From an uncultured Bacteroidales bacterium (GTDB taxonomy: Bacteria; Bacteroidota; Bacteroidia; Bacteroidales; Paludibacteraceae), in assembly GCA_946406195.1 (NCBI GenBank), contig CAMJJT010000014.1, positions 1 through 49,284 of the forward strand: DNA of 49,284 nucleotides, given 5' to 3'. A program made the translations under genes and the position numbers. Below are positions 14,130 to 21,835 of this stretch, one piece after another. The notes beneath the pieces were generated by a model that was not told where the DNA came from, ran no database searches, and saw only the letters and a program-made list of their open reading frames with translations. Within the stretch, counting starts at the first letter, position 1, and each line of letters begins with the position of its first letter.

Positions 14130-15464
14130 ATGCAAACTATTTGTGCTATATCAACTGCGTATGGAGTTGGCGGTATCGCCATCATACGTGTTTCCGGAGA
14201 GCGCGCGATCGAGATAGTGGACACGCTCTTTACGGGGCGAGTTTCGTTGACTGAAAGTCCGGCGAATACGATTCGGCATGGGCGGATAGAGCGAAACGGT
14301 GAATTATTGGATGACGTTTTGTGTTCTATTTTCCGTGCGCCGCATTCGTTTACCGGTGAAGACACTATTGAAATAGCGTGTCACGGCAGTCTCTATATCC
14401 AGCAGACTCTTCTTCAGTGGCTCGTAGACGCGGGTGCACGCATGGCACGACCGGGCGAATTTACGCAGCGCGCGTTCCTTAATGGAAAGATGGATCTGAC
14501 GCAAGCGGAAGCTGTAGCGGATCTCATTGCCTCGCAGAGCAAGGCGGAGAAAGACTTGGCGTTGAGTCAGTTACGTGGTTCGGTTTCGAACGAGTTGGCG
14601 TCTCTTCGTGAACGGCTGCTGCATTTCACCTCGTTGGTGGAGTTGGAGTTGGATTTTGCGGACCATGAGGAATTAGAGTTTGCCGATCGTTCGGAGTTAT
14701 CCCAATTAGCCGATGAAATCGAGCAAAAGTTACAGTCGCTCATCTCTTCGTTCCGTACAGGCAATGCTATTCGGAATGGTATTCCGGTAGCGATCGTGGG
14801 CGCGCCGAACGTAGGCAAATCGACCCTTCTGAACGCGCTCTTAGGCGAGCAACGCGCGATCGTGAGCGATATACAAGGAACCACGCGCGATACCATCGAA
14901 GATACGCTTATTATTGATGGCGTCCTTTTCCGTCTTATTGACACCGCGGGAATGAGAGAAACCTCCGATGTCATCGAGCAAATGGGAGTGGAACGTAGTA
15001 GAAAAGCAATGGAGAATGCGCAGATTGTCATCTATGTAATTGACGATTTGACGATTGACGAGGTACAATTGATGAACGATTGGACAAAAGGGACGATTAT
15101 TAGAGTGCTAAATAAGGCGGATTTGCAATCTTTAAATTCTCAACTCCTCAAATCTTCAAATCTCATTAGCATTTCTGCCAAGAACGGCGAGATAGAACCG
15201 CTCAAGCGTGAGTTGGTGAGAATAGCCAAGGAGATGATGAGTACTTCTGCGGTCATGCTTTCCAATGCGCGTCATTATGAGGCAATCAGCCGAGCGCACG
15301 AAGCGATCCTCCGTGTGCAACAGGGTTTGCACGATGGTCTCTCCGGCGAACTGCTTTCGCTTGATCTGCAAGACTGTCTCTCTGCGCTCGGTGAAGTAAC
15401 AGGACAGATCACTAACCAAGAAGTCCTCTCCAACATCTTCAGCAAATTCTGTATCGGCAAATAG
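14130..15464 (+). CDS. mnmE: tRNA uridine-5-carboxymethylaminomethyl(34) GTPase
   Basis: From the ATG at 14130 the product is 444 residues. The N-terminal folate-binding domain starts MQTICAISTAYGVGGIAIIR; the GTPase domain has GAPNVGKST (G1, about 224-232), GTTRD, DTAGMRET and NKADL; the protein ends CIGK, the conserved C-terminus. With MnmG it modifies the wobble uridine of tRNAs. An upstream in-frame start is rejected because it lies within the promoter. Two in-frame 7-base repeat tracts sit in loops of the GTPase domain: 15039-15085 (DDLTIDEVQL) before NKADL and 15129-15165 (SLNSQLLKSSNL) after it. Confidence 0.96.
   Translation: MQTICAISTAYGVGGIAIIRVSGERAIEIVDTLFTGRVSLTESPANTIRHGRIERNGELLDDVLCSIFRAPHSFTGEDTIEIACHGSLYIQQTLLQWLVDAGARMARPGEFTQRAFLNGKMDLTQAEAVADLIASQSKAEKDLALSQLRGSVSNELASLRERLLHFTSLVELELDFADHEELEFADRSELSQLADEIEQKLQSLISSFRTGNAIRNGIPVAIVGAPNVGKSTLLNALLGEQRAIVSDIQGTTRDTIEDTLIIDGVLFRLIDTAGMRETSDVIEQMGVERSRKAMENAQIVIYVIDDLTIDEVQLMNDWTKGTIIRVLNKADLQSLNSQLLKSSNLISISAKNGEIEPLKRELVRIAKEMMSTSAVMLSNARHYEAISRAHEAILRVQQGLHDGLSGELLSLDLQDCLSALGEVTGQITNQEVLSNIFSKFCIGK
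15039..15085 (+). repeat. Spacer-type repeat inside mnmE
   Basis: The stretch ttgacgatttgacgattgac and the following gaggtacaattg nearly copies the intergenic repeat after yicC (ttgacgattggacgattgac, gaggtatgattg at about 16400-16432). Confidence 0.8.
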
Positions 15465-15499
15465 ATGAACAAATGGTAAATGATTAAATGGTAAATAAT

Positions 15500-16399
15500 A
15501 TGATATTATCCATGACCGGCTACGGAAAGGCCGAAACAACTTTCCGAGGGAAGAAACTGATCTGCGAAATCCGTTCGCTGAACTCCAAATCGATGGATCT
15601 GTCGGTTCGTTTGGCGTCGCAGCTCCGTGCGCATGAGTTAGACATCCGAATGATTATTACCCAGCGTCTCGAACGCGGTAAGGTCGATCTCGCTATTTCA
15701 GAGGAAAACACCCTCTCGCAAGGAGAGGGGCAGAGTAGCGTTACTCCCGTTAACTGGCAGGCAGCCAAAGAGTACGCTTCGCAATACAAGGCTCAAATGG
15801 GCGTTTCGGAAATGCCGGCAGAAGTGATGGCGGCTATTCTTCGGTTCCCGGATGTGCTCAAAGTGCAGGAAGACACTTCGGACCTGACGGACGAGGAGTG
15901 GAGCAGCGTGCAAGCGATGCTCAACAAGGCAATCGATGCTTTTGTCGCTTTCCGTTCACAAGAAGGACTGTCGCTGCAAAACATGTTCACCGAAAAACTC
16001 GATGGAATCGCTGATTTGTTAGTGCAAGTAGAGCCGTTTGAGAAGGGCAGAGTAGCCAAGATCAAAGAGCGCTTGGAAGCAAACCTCGCGCAGCTGAGTG
16101 CTCAGACACAGGCGGAGATTGACCGCAACCGTCTGGAGCAGGAGATGATCTATTATCTGGAGAAACTGGATATCACCGAAGAGAAAGTGCGTCTGACGAA
16201 CCATATTAAGTATTTCCGCGAGACGATGGCAGGAGAGGGTAGCGGTGTTGGCAAAAAGCTCGGTTTCATCGCACAAGAAATGGGTCGCGAGATCAATACG
16301 CTCGGTTCCAAATCTAACCAAAGCGAGATGCAGATCATCGTCGTTAAGATGAAAGACATCTTGGAGCAAATCAAAGAGCAAGTTTTGAACGTACTTTAA
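15500..16399 (+). CDS. yicC: YicC/YloC-family endoribonuclease
   Basis: The start at 15500 gives MILSMTGYGKAE, the family N-terminus. About 299 residues contain EIRSLNSKSMDLSVRL, RGKVDLAI, the coiled helical middle and the C-terminal GKKLGFIAQEMGREINTLGSKSNQSEM. Family members are RNases active on structured RNA and toxic when overproduced. A short palindrome (15711-15729, CCCTCTC-GCAAG-GAGAGGG) lies in frame and encodes part of SEENTLSQGEGQS in a loop where relatives are shorter (inference). It is followed by spacer repeats and gmk, the usual order in many bacteria. Confidence 0.93.
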   Translation: MILSMTGYGKAETTFRGKKLICEIRSLNSKSMDLSVRLASQLRAHELDIRMIITQRLERGKVDLAISEENTLSQGEGQSSVTPVNWQAAKEYASQYKAQMGVSEMPAEVMAAILRFPDVLKVQEDTSDLTDEEWSSVQAMLNKAIDAFVAFRSQEGLSLQNMFTEKLDGIADLLVQVEPFEKGRVAKIKERLEANLAQLSAQTQAEIDRNRLEQEMIYYLEKLDITEEKVRLTNHIKYFRETMAGEGSGVGKKLGFIAQEMGREINTLGSKSNQSEMQIIVVKMKDILEQIKEQVLNVL

Positions 16400-16551
16400 T
16401 TGACGATTGGACGATTGACGAGGTATGATTGATTGACAATTGAGAATAATTGACGATTGACCATACTACGAACAATCGGAAAAGTGTTCATCCCGCGAAG
16501 CGGCAAATCGTAAATAAATTGTAAATCGTAAATGAACAAATTGTAAATGGC
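16400..16551 (+). repeat. Repeat-filled spacer between yicC and gmk
   Basis: The spacer is built from variants of attgacg/attggacg, a hairpin-like CCGCGAAGCGG near 16493-16505, and then aaatcgt/aaattgt units up to the gmk ATG. No gene or clear promoter is seen. Confidence 0.7.
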
Positions 16552-17103
16552 ATGATTTATATCTTTTGTGCGCCTTCGGGCAGCGGTAAATCGACCATGG
16601 TGAAGCATCTGTTGACGATGCACCCGGATAAGTTTGAACTCTCGGTTTCCTGTACTACGCGTCCTCCACGTGGTCAGGAGGTTCATGGCAAGGAGTACTA
16701 TTTCATCTCCGTTGAGGAGTTCCAGAAACGTATAGAAAACAACGATTTCATCGAGTATCAGCAGGTCTATGACGGCTTGTATTACGGTACGTTGAAAGAG
16801 GAGATTGACCGTATTGAGGCTTTGGGACGTGAGGTGCTTTTTGATGTCGATGTCAAAGGCGGTTTGAACCTCAAGAAGATCCTTGGGGACAAAGCTACAT
16901 CTATCTTCATCTGTCCGCCGTCGATTGAGGAGTTGCGTCGACGTCTGGAAGGACGCGGAGACACGAGTCCGGAGATGATAGAGAAGCGTTTGGCAAAAGC
17001 GGAAGAGGAACTCTCCTATAAGCCCTATTTTGACCGTGTTGTCGTCAACGATGACCTCACGCACGCCTTTGAACAACTCGATGCCATCATTGACGAGAAT
17101 TAA
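16552..17103 (+). CDS. gmk: Guanylate kinase
   Basis: The 183-residue protein has the P-loop APSGSGKST at residues 7-15, then SVSCTTRPPRGQEVHGKEYY (GMP binding), FIEYQQVYDGLYYGT and DVDVKGGLNLKK, all typical. It converts GMP to GDP. Length is normal and the N-terminus is as short as in other Bacteroidetes. It precedes nadD by 31 bases of 7-base repeats. Confidence 0.97.
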   Translation: MIYIFCAPSGSGKSTMVKHLLTMHPDKFELSVSCTTRPPRGQEVHGKEYYFISVEEFQKRIENNDFIEYQQVYDGLYYGTLKEEIDRIEALGREVLFDVDVKGGLNLKKILGDKATSIFICPPSIEELRRRLEGRGDTSPEMIEKRLAKAEEELSYKPYFDRVVVNDDLTHAFEQLDAIIDEN

Positions 17104-17108
17104 CCGTA

Positions 17109-17143
17109 GACCAACGACTAACGACCAACGACTAATGACTCAT
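17109..17143 (+). repeat. Five 7-base repeats over the nadD start codon
   Basis: Units gaccaac, gactaac, gaccaac, gactaat and gactcat. The nadD ATG (17135) lies across the last two units, in the same word (actaatgac) as at holA. Confidence 0.88.
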
Positions 17144-17716
17144 AAAGTCGGTATATATGGCGGAAGTTTCAATCCGGTGCATTTCGGGCATGTGGGATTG
17201 GCAAAATGGGTCATTGAGAACACTGATCTCGATGAACTATGGCTTATGGTGAGCCCGAATAACCCGTTGAAACCGGCAAATCTTCTGGCTCCGGAAGGCG
17301 AGCGTCTGGCGGCTGTGAGCAAAGCTGTCAAAGACATCCCGCATGTCAAAGCCTCGGATTTTGAGTTCTCTCTGCCTCGTCCGTCTTATACGGCGAATAC
17401 CTTGCGCGAGTTGCAGAAAGCGTATCCCGATGCCGATTTTACCCTCATCATAGGAGAAGATAATATCGCTATTTTCGATTGTTGGCGCGAGTATGAGTTC
17501 ATCCTCGCTAACTTCCGTATTTTCGTTTATCCGCGTAGAGAAAATCCGTCCGACGATGGTCTAACAGCGAAGCGTTCTAACAGTCCGCAGGACGGTCTAA
17601 CAACGCAGTGGTCTGACAGCGTAGCGATCAAGGAGATCCGCTATCTTAGTGGAGCTCCATTATTCGACATCTCCTCCACACAAATCCGAAACCAACAAGC
17701 AAAAGCCTATGTATAA
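17135..17716 (+). CDS. nadD: Nicotinate-nucleotide adenylyltransferase
   Basis: From ATG 17135 the product is 193 residues: HKVGIYGGSFNPVHFGH holds the nucleotidyltransferase motif, LWLMVSPNNPLKP and FTLIIGEDNIAIFDCWREYE follow, and ISSTQIR is the second ATP motif. It adenylates NaMN in NAD synthesis; nadE lies 23 kb away. Between YPRREN and the ISSTQIR strand there is an insert of two 12-residue units (about PSDDGLTAKRSN and SPQDGLTTQWSD) from a tandem 36-base repeat at 17549-17619, absent from typical NadD. A longer upstream frame overlapping gmk is rejected. It overlaps dgt by 8 bp. Confidence 0.93.
   Translation: MTHKVGIYGGSFNPVHFGHVGLAKWVIENTDLDELWLMVSPNNPLKPANLLAPEGERLAAVSKAVKDIPHVKASDFEFSLPRPSYTANTLRELQKAYPDADFTLIIGEDNIAIFDCWREYEFILANFRIFVYPRRENPSDDGLTAKRSNSPQDGLTTQWSDSVAIKEIRYLSGAPLFDISSTQIRNQQAKAYV
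17549..17619 (+). repeat. Tandem pair of about 36-base units inserted in nadD
   Basis: Both units contain TCCG, then GGTCTAACA, then a CGnAGyG core and TCTrACAG. They keep the reading frame. The AGCGnAGCG core also occurs in the murB insert at 43230-43310. Confidence 0.75.
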
Positions 17717-19082
17717 TCAAGTAGATTGGAGTATTTACCTTTGTGCTGACCGTGAGCGTCAGTCGCGTGCTATCCCTAAGGGATTAGATCATCGCTCTGC
17801 CTTTGACAGCGATTTTGGTCGTGTGATCTTCTCTTCGGCGGCACGCCGTATGCACGACAAGACGCAGGTCTTTCCGCTCTCCGGCGGAGATAGTGTGCAT
17901 ACGCGTCTGACGCATTCGATGGAAGTGTTGTCGGTGGCTCAATCGCTTGGAACGGATTTCTGTCGGGACGAAGAAGTAGTGCGCACGTATGGCGAACAGG
18001 TCGCTCATCTCTTGGAGCAGCAACTGCCGGCGATTCTTCGTACGGCGGCTTTTGTGCATGACATAGGCAATCCGCCGTTTGGACATTTCGGCGAACAGAT
18101 CATAGGCACTTATTTCTCCGATGGAAACGGCAAAAACTACCTCTCTGACTTGACGGAGGAACAGCAGTTCGACTTCACACAGTTTGACGGCAATGCGCAG
18201 GGATTTCGTATCCTGACGAGAATGCCTTACCTCAATGATCTCAACGGACTCAATCTGACGTACGCCGTCTTGGCGGCTTCGCTCAAATATCCGAACTGCG
18301 ACAGTAAGAACAAAAAAGGTGGAGCGTCGGTTCATAAACATGGGGTCTTCTCGTCCGAAGCGGATGTCCTTGGACGTGTGGCGGACGCTTGTCGGCTGCG
18401 TCGTGCGGACGGAACGATCAAAAGGCATCCCTTAGCTTTTTTGGTGGAAGCGGCAGACACGATCTGTTATCGCTCCATGGATCTCGAGGATGGTATTCAG
18501 AGCGGCATGTTGAGTTTGGACGAAGCCTTGCGTTTCTTAGGTCTAACGCCCTCTCAAGACACACCCGAACGGGCTTTGGTCAATCTCCGTGTGGCTATCA
18601 TCGGCGAACTGACAAAATACGCTTTGCAGCGCTTTATGGCGAATCTGGAAGGTATCGATATGGGTACGTTTGATGAGGAACTGCTGGACGGCAACGAGCT
18701 TTGCGAGCAACTCGGCAAACTGGAGTTCGAACGTATCTTCCGTCATGACACCATCGCTCAAGCGGAACTCAAAGGCGCGCAAGTAATGAACTCGATCTTG
18801 GATCGAGTACTGCCTTTGCTTATGGCTCCGAAACCCGATTGGCGTCTGAATGCCATCATCTCGCCCAGCATGACGCGTCTTGTGCTGGCAGAAGAATACC
18901 AAAAGCGCGTATCTGCAAACCCTGACCACAACGCATCCGCAAATCCCTCCTCAAATCCTGTTCCTTTGACTGAGCTCTCAGATCTCAGCACATACAACCG
19001 TCTGCGTCTCATCATCGATTGGCTTTCCGGTATGACCGACCGTTACGCCCTTGAAACGTACCACCGCCTCTTAGCACTGTAA
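17709..19082 (+). CDS. dgt: Deoxyguanosinetriphosphate triphosphohydrolase
   Basis: The 457-residue protein starts in the last codons of nadD. It has R-HDKTQVFPL, RLTHSMEVLSVAQSLG, the HD pair in AFVHDIGNPPFGHFGEQ, and AADTICYRSMDLEDG, matching the dGTPase family of HD hydrolases, which cut dNTPs to nucleoside and triphosphate and so limit dNTP pools. Near the C-terminus SANPDHNASANPSSNP is encoded by short repeats (18907-18962) and is likely an insert. An earlier in-frame start inside nadD lacks the conserved N-terminus and is rejected. Confidence 0.94.
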   Translation: MYNQVDWSIYLCADRERQSRAIPKGLDHRSAFDSDFGRVIFSSAARRMHDKTQVFPLSGGDSVHTRLTHSMEVLSVAQSLGTDFCRDEEVVRTYGEQVAHLLEQQLPAILRTAAFVHDIGNPPFGHFGEQIIGTYFSDGNGKNYLSDLTEEQQFDFTQFDGNAQGFRILTRMPYLNDLNGLNLTYAVLAASLKYPNCDSKNKKGGASVHKHGVFSSEADVLGRVADACRLRRADGTIKRHPLAFLVEAADTICYRSMDLEDGIQSGMLSLDEALRFLGLTPSQDTPERALVNLRVAIIGELTKYALQRFMANLEGIDMGTFDEELLDGNELCEQLGKLEFERIFRHDTIAQAELKGAQVMNSILDRVLPLLMAPKPDWRLNAIISPSMTRLVLAEEYQKRVSANPDHNASANPSSNPVPLTELSDLSTYNRLRLIIDWLSGMTDRYALETYHRLLAL

Positions 19083-19111
19083 TAGTTTCTTGTACGCAGC
19101 CTTTTTAGAAT

Positions 19112-19148
19112 AAAGCGGTAAATCCACCAAAACGGATTTACCGCTTTT
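19112..19148 (+). terminator. dgt terminator
   Basis: AAAGCGGTAAATCC (19112-19125) pairs with GGATTTACCGCTTT (19134-19147), followed by T-rich sequence. Confidence 0.9.
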
Positions 19149-19403
19149 CTTGTGTACAACAATAATTATGGAGCAAATACATTATGACTTTTCCTAAAAT
19201 TAGTAGACAGTTTTTTGATTATTTTCCTAAGTTAGTTGACATTTTCCTAATTTTGTTGACACTTAAAGGAACTTTGCCAAGATTGTCATGTTTGCCAGTG
19301 CAAATTTTTATAGGTCAAAATCTCACCTCGCAACGATCAAAGTATGAGTTTTGGGTAATTTTCCTTTCAATTTTCATTTTATCTGCACTTTCTTTCTTTA
19401 AAA

Positions 19404-19437
19404 TTTGTTCACGTCAAAAATTTTTTGTACCTTTGCA
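19404..19437 (+). promoter_or_regulatory. Promoter of the candidate ncRNA
   Basis: TTTG at 19404-19407 and TACCTTTGCA at 19428-19437 form a full Bacteroidetes promoter facing a region with no gene. Confidence 0.8.
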
Positions 19438-19441
19438 CTCG

Positions 19442-19812
19442 CAAAGGTGCTTTGGGTGTACCCGACATGAACCAAGTGAGTGTTCATGAGCGCATTTTGC
19501 AAGGCAGTCCCACGCTTGGGTGTCTGCGTTGATACGTGAGGATGGGATTGCAGACATATTTAAAGGCGTTTACTAACGCTTGTTTTTGACCGTTTGAAAC
19601 CTAGGAAATTTCAAAAAAAGTCAATATATCTAAAAAACAAGTAGTGGTAGATGCTCATGGGGTGTATTATGCACCCGCGTGTACCTTATTATAGGTAGGC
19701 GCGTGTGTACGCATATACACAGCGTGGGTTTCTGCATTGCTTATTCGGATATATTGGTTTTCCTAGGACCACAAACGGCGGATAAGCAAGAGAAGAGATC
19801 CGCGTTTTTTGA
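19442..19812 (+). ncRNA. Candidate structured non-coding RNA, about 370 nt
   Basis: The stretch has its own promoter and a terminator, no credible reading frame, and dense pairing: CATGAAC/GTTCATG, GCAGTCCCA/TGGGATTGC, GTCTGC/GCAGAC, GCGTT/AACGC, GGGTG/CACCC, TACC/GGTA and TTGCTTAT/ATAAGCAA. A long-range 9-bp pairing joins CCTAGGAAA (19600-19608) to TTTCCTAGG (19759-19767). I checked by eye for hallmarks of RNase P RNA, tmRNA and SRP RNA and did not find them. It may act alone or with the small protein gene that follows at 19934. Identity unknown. Confidence 0.6.
19776..19808 (+). terminator. Terminator of the candidate ncRNA
   Basis: GCGGAT (19777-19782 area) pairs with ATCCGC (19797-19803 area), followed by GTTTTTTG. 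The stem competes with the TTGCTTAT/ATAAGCAA pairing. Confidence 0.65.
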
Positions 19813-19848
19813 TGTCCGAAAAGGAATATCGATTTCCTTTATATTTCC

Positions 19849-19898
19849 CATCTTAACAACGATCCGGCAAACGCCAGAGAATTGTTAAGATGTTTTTT
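19849..19898 (+). terminator. Strong terminator or attenuator before the 19.9-kb gene
   Basis: CATCTTAACAA (19849-19859) pairs perfectly with TTGTTAAGATG (19882-19892), followed by seven T. It lies 36 bases before the next ATG, so transcription arriving from the left would be stopped. Confidence 0.85.
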
Positions 19899-19933
19899 TG
19901 TGTGTAAATCTGTTTAATTTGTGGACAAATAGC

Positions 19934-20314
19934 ATGAAACCAAAGAGTTTGATCCGGAGACGGAAGACATACCGCGATGAGGAAGGCGTAGTCGTTGGTT
20001 ACGGAGCGGAAGAGGCATATTTCGTAGCCAATCCTCGTGACTACGAGACACATCCTTTGCGTGAAGGTGAGATCCGCAACACTTCTATTTTTCATCGTTC
20101 GATGACCGAGGCATTGTTGGAACTCTCCGATCCTGTCCGCAAAGCAGAATGGAGCAAACGCTGGCACGCACAATTGAACGAGCCGGAACCGGACGCACCG
20201 GTGGATCGCAAAACCGGCAAGCGGCATATCTACCTCCGCTTGGATCGTTATGTGCAATCCGTCCTCCAACGCCAGATGCGCAAAGAAGCCGGATTACCGG
20301 GAACGGAGAAGTAA
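19934..20314 (+). CDS. Small basic protein of unknown family (paralogue at 45.7 kb)
   Basis: The 126-residue product is charged and without signal or membrane segment: MKPKSLIRRRKTYRDEEG, YFVANPRDYETHPLREGEI, LLELSDPVRKAEWSKRWHAQ and a C-terminal RLDRYVQSVLQRQM. The DPxRKAEWxxR core recurs in the protein at 45738-46082 (HDPERKAEWQARYEE), which also ends in a segment resembling RLYDYIKHEV, so the two are paralogues of an unnamed family. Function unknown. It follows a candidate ncRNA and a strong terminator; a weak promoter-like TAATTTG lies about 20 bases before the ATG. Low-complexity 7-base repeats begin directly after the stop, as in the paralogue. Confidence 0.65.
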   Translation: MKPKSLIRRRKTYRDEEGVVVGYGAEEAYFVANPRDYETHPLREGEIRNTSIFHRSMTEALLELSDPVRKAEWSKRWHAQLNEPEPDAPVDRKTGKRHIYLRLDRYVQSVLQRQMRKEAGLPGTEK

Positions 20315-20315
20315 T

Positions 20316-20394
20316 TGGTGTATAGTGTACGGTGTATGGTGTAACACACATCACACATCAAACATCACACATCAAACATAATACATAATACATA
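20316..20394 (+). repeat. Low-complexity 7-base repeats after the 19.9-kb gene
   Basis: Units ggtgtat, agtgtac, ggtgtat, ggtgtaa are followed by acacatc, acacatc, aaacatc, acacatc, aaacata, atacata, atacata. The second half shares 20 bases with 21836-21855. Confidence 0.85.
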
Positions 20395-20480
20395 GCATCG
20401 TTCTCCCGAGGTGATCGCGTGATGGTCGCGTTATTGAAAGGAAGTTGAAGGGATGATGGAAAGGAAAATAGAAAAGGAAA
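20367..20480. repeat. Left direct repeat flanking the AAA/DUF4143 gene
   Basis: Begins with acacatcaaacataatacat and ends with ggaaaatagaaaaggaaa. The same two end words, in the same order and orientation, bound 21836-21970 on the other side of the ATPase gene; the middles differ. Confidence 0.65.
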
Positions 20481-20490
20481 TAATAACAAA

Positions 20491-20522
20491 CAAAAAATGC
20501 GCCCGCAATATAATTTGGGCGC
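20491..20522 (-). terminator. Terminator of the first AAA/DUF4143 gene
   Basis: On the minus strand GCGCCC and GGGCGC (20499-20522) enclose an AT-rich loop and are followed by ATTTTTTG. Confidence 0.8.
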
Positions 20523-20557
20523 GAGAGATCTTTGAAATATTGTACACAAATAGCGAT

Positions 20558-21694
20558 TTATAAACACAGAAAATCGTCGATATTGGAAGGTGTGATGGCA
20601 CTAAACGAAGCGTCAGGATAAGCGTTTGAGAAAGCTAATGGGCAACGCAGAGATTTACGCTCATTCCATTTGAACTCAAATGCCCGAAGCGAGCCATCCA
20701 GTTCTTCTATGTAGTCTATTTCTGTCTGCTGTTTAGTTCTCCAAAAATAGGATTGAGCAAATGGATGACGGTAGTTAATCTGCTTCATGCGCTCTGCAAT
20801 TGCAAAATTTTCCCACATAGCTTCGATGTCAGAGCGGGTCTCAGCCAAAGAGAAATTTCCAATGACGGCATTACGGATACCCATATCCCAGAAGTATATC
20901 TTCTTGCTGAACTTGAGTTCGTTCCGTAGATTACGTGTGAAGCTGCCTAATCGGAAAATGATATAAGATTGCTCAAGGACAGTGATGTACCGCTCTATGG
21001 TTTTAGCATCGATTCCTACTAATCCACTAAGTTCGTTATAACTGACTTGTGAGCCGATTTGCATAGCCAGTGCTTTGAGTAAAAGGACTAATTTGTCCGA
21101 TTTGGCAACTTTATCAAGCGTTAGAATGTCACGGTAGAGATAGGAGTCCGTCAGTTCTTTGAGGATATTTGCTTCCTGTCCAGGGTTTGCAACCACTTCA
21201 GGATAATATCCATACACCAAGCGATGAGGGATTAAGCGAAGTTCTTCAATGAGCGAGGAGTGTTCCACCATTTCGTTAAACGTGAGAGGAAAAAGCTTAA
21301 ACTCTCGCTTGCGTCCGGTGAGAGGTTCGTTGACTTTGGATGCCAATTCAAAACTGCTGCTTCCAGTAGCAATAACTTGCACATTCGATAGCTGGTCAAT
21401 GATAATTTTGAGTTGCACCCCAATGTTCGGAATACGCTGAGCTTCGTCAATAACCAGTACGCGTTTAGTGCCCATTAGAGAGTGTATTCGCTCTGCGGAA
21501 ATGGCGGTAAACAATGTTTGAACATCATTGTTATCACCATTCAGCCAAAGTACATCTTGTCTTTGTCCTAATAATAATTGTAACAGGGTTGATTTCCCGA
21601 CTTGCCGTGCACCCATCACAATGATGGCTTTGTGGCTACCTAACATGGACTCTAATTGAGGTTGTAAGAAACGATTAATCATAGCATCTATCAT
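20558..21694 (-). CDS. AAA_14/DUF4143 ATPase (first copy)
   Basis: About 378 residues. The N-terminal ATPase has Walker A GARQVGKSTLLQ (about residues 29-40), VLWLNGDN, Walker B VLVIDEAQRIP, and the sensor-like VIATGSSSFEL. A middle winged-helix part (SYNELSGLVGIDAKTIERYI, TVLEQSYIIFRL) and a C-terminal nuclease-like DUF4143 part with FWRTKQQTEIDYIEE and AFEFKW follow. Such proteins are common accessory ATPases of unclear role. The ATG at 21694 lies a few bases after the promoter's expected start; a TTG further up overlaps the promoter. Direct repeats flank the gene, and a second family member lies beyond the polysaccharide cluster. Confidence 0.9.
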   Translation of the reverse strand: MIDAMINRFLQPQLESMLGSHKAIIVMGARQVGKSTLLQLLLGQRQDVLWLNGDNNDVQTLFTAISAERIHSLMGTKRVLVIDEAQRIPNIGVQLKIIIDQLSNVQVIATGSSSFELASKVNEPLTGRKREFKLFPLTFNEMVEHSSLIEELRLIPHRLVYGYYPEVVANPGQEANILKELTDSYLYRDILTLDKVAKSDKLVLLLKALAMQIGSQVSYNELSGLVGIDAKTIERYITVLEQSYIIFRLGSFTRNLRNELKFSKKIYFWDMGIRNAVIGNFSLAETRSDIEAMWENFAIAERMKQINYRHPFAQSYFWRTKQQTEIDYIEELDGSLRAFEFKWNERKSLRCPLAFSNAYPDASFSAITPSNIDDFLCL

Positions 21695-21701
21695 TTGAGG
21701 G

Positions 21702-21735
21702 TGCAAAGATACAAAAAATAAATGAAACGACCAAA
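21702..21735 (-). promoter_or_regulatory. Promoter of the first AAA/DUF4143 gene
   Basis: TATCTTTGCA on the minus strand (21702-21711) with TTTGG (21731-21735) about 20 bases upstream; the ATG follows within about 8 bases of the -7 element. Confidence 0.8.
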
Positions 21736-21835
21736 TAAAATTGAACTTTTAAGGAAAATAATCCATAAAAACTATAACTTTTAAGGAATTTAATCCGCAA
21801 AATCGCATTTCTTGTGTAGAATATTCAAAAAAATA

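Noticed and set aside
19442..19812. RNase P RNA, tmRNA or SRP RNA
   Set aside because: The size fits the first two, but the GAGGAAAGTCC-type, tag-peptide/tRNA-like end and SRP loop motifs are not seen.
19679..19888. 69-codon frame in the candidate ncRNA
   Set aside because: It runs through the terminator hairpins, has a non-ATG start and shows no protein-like pattern.
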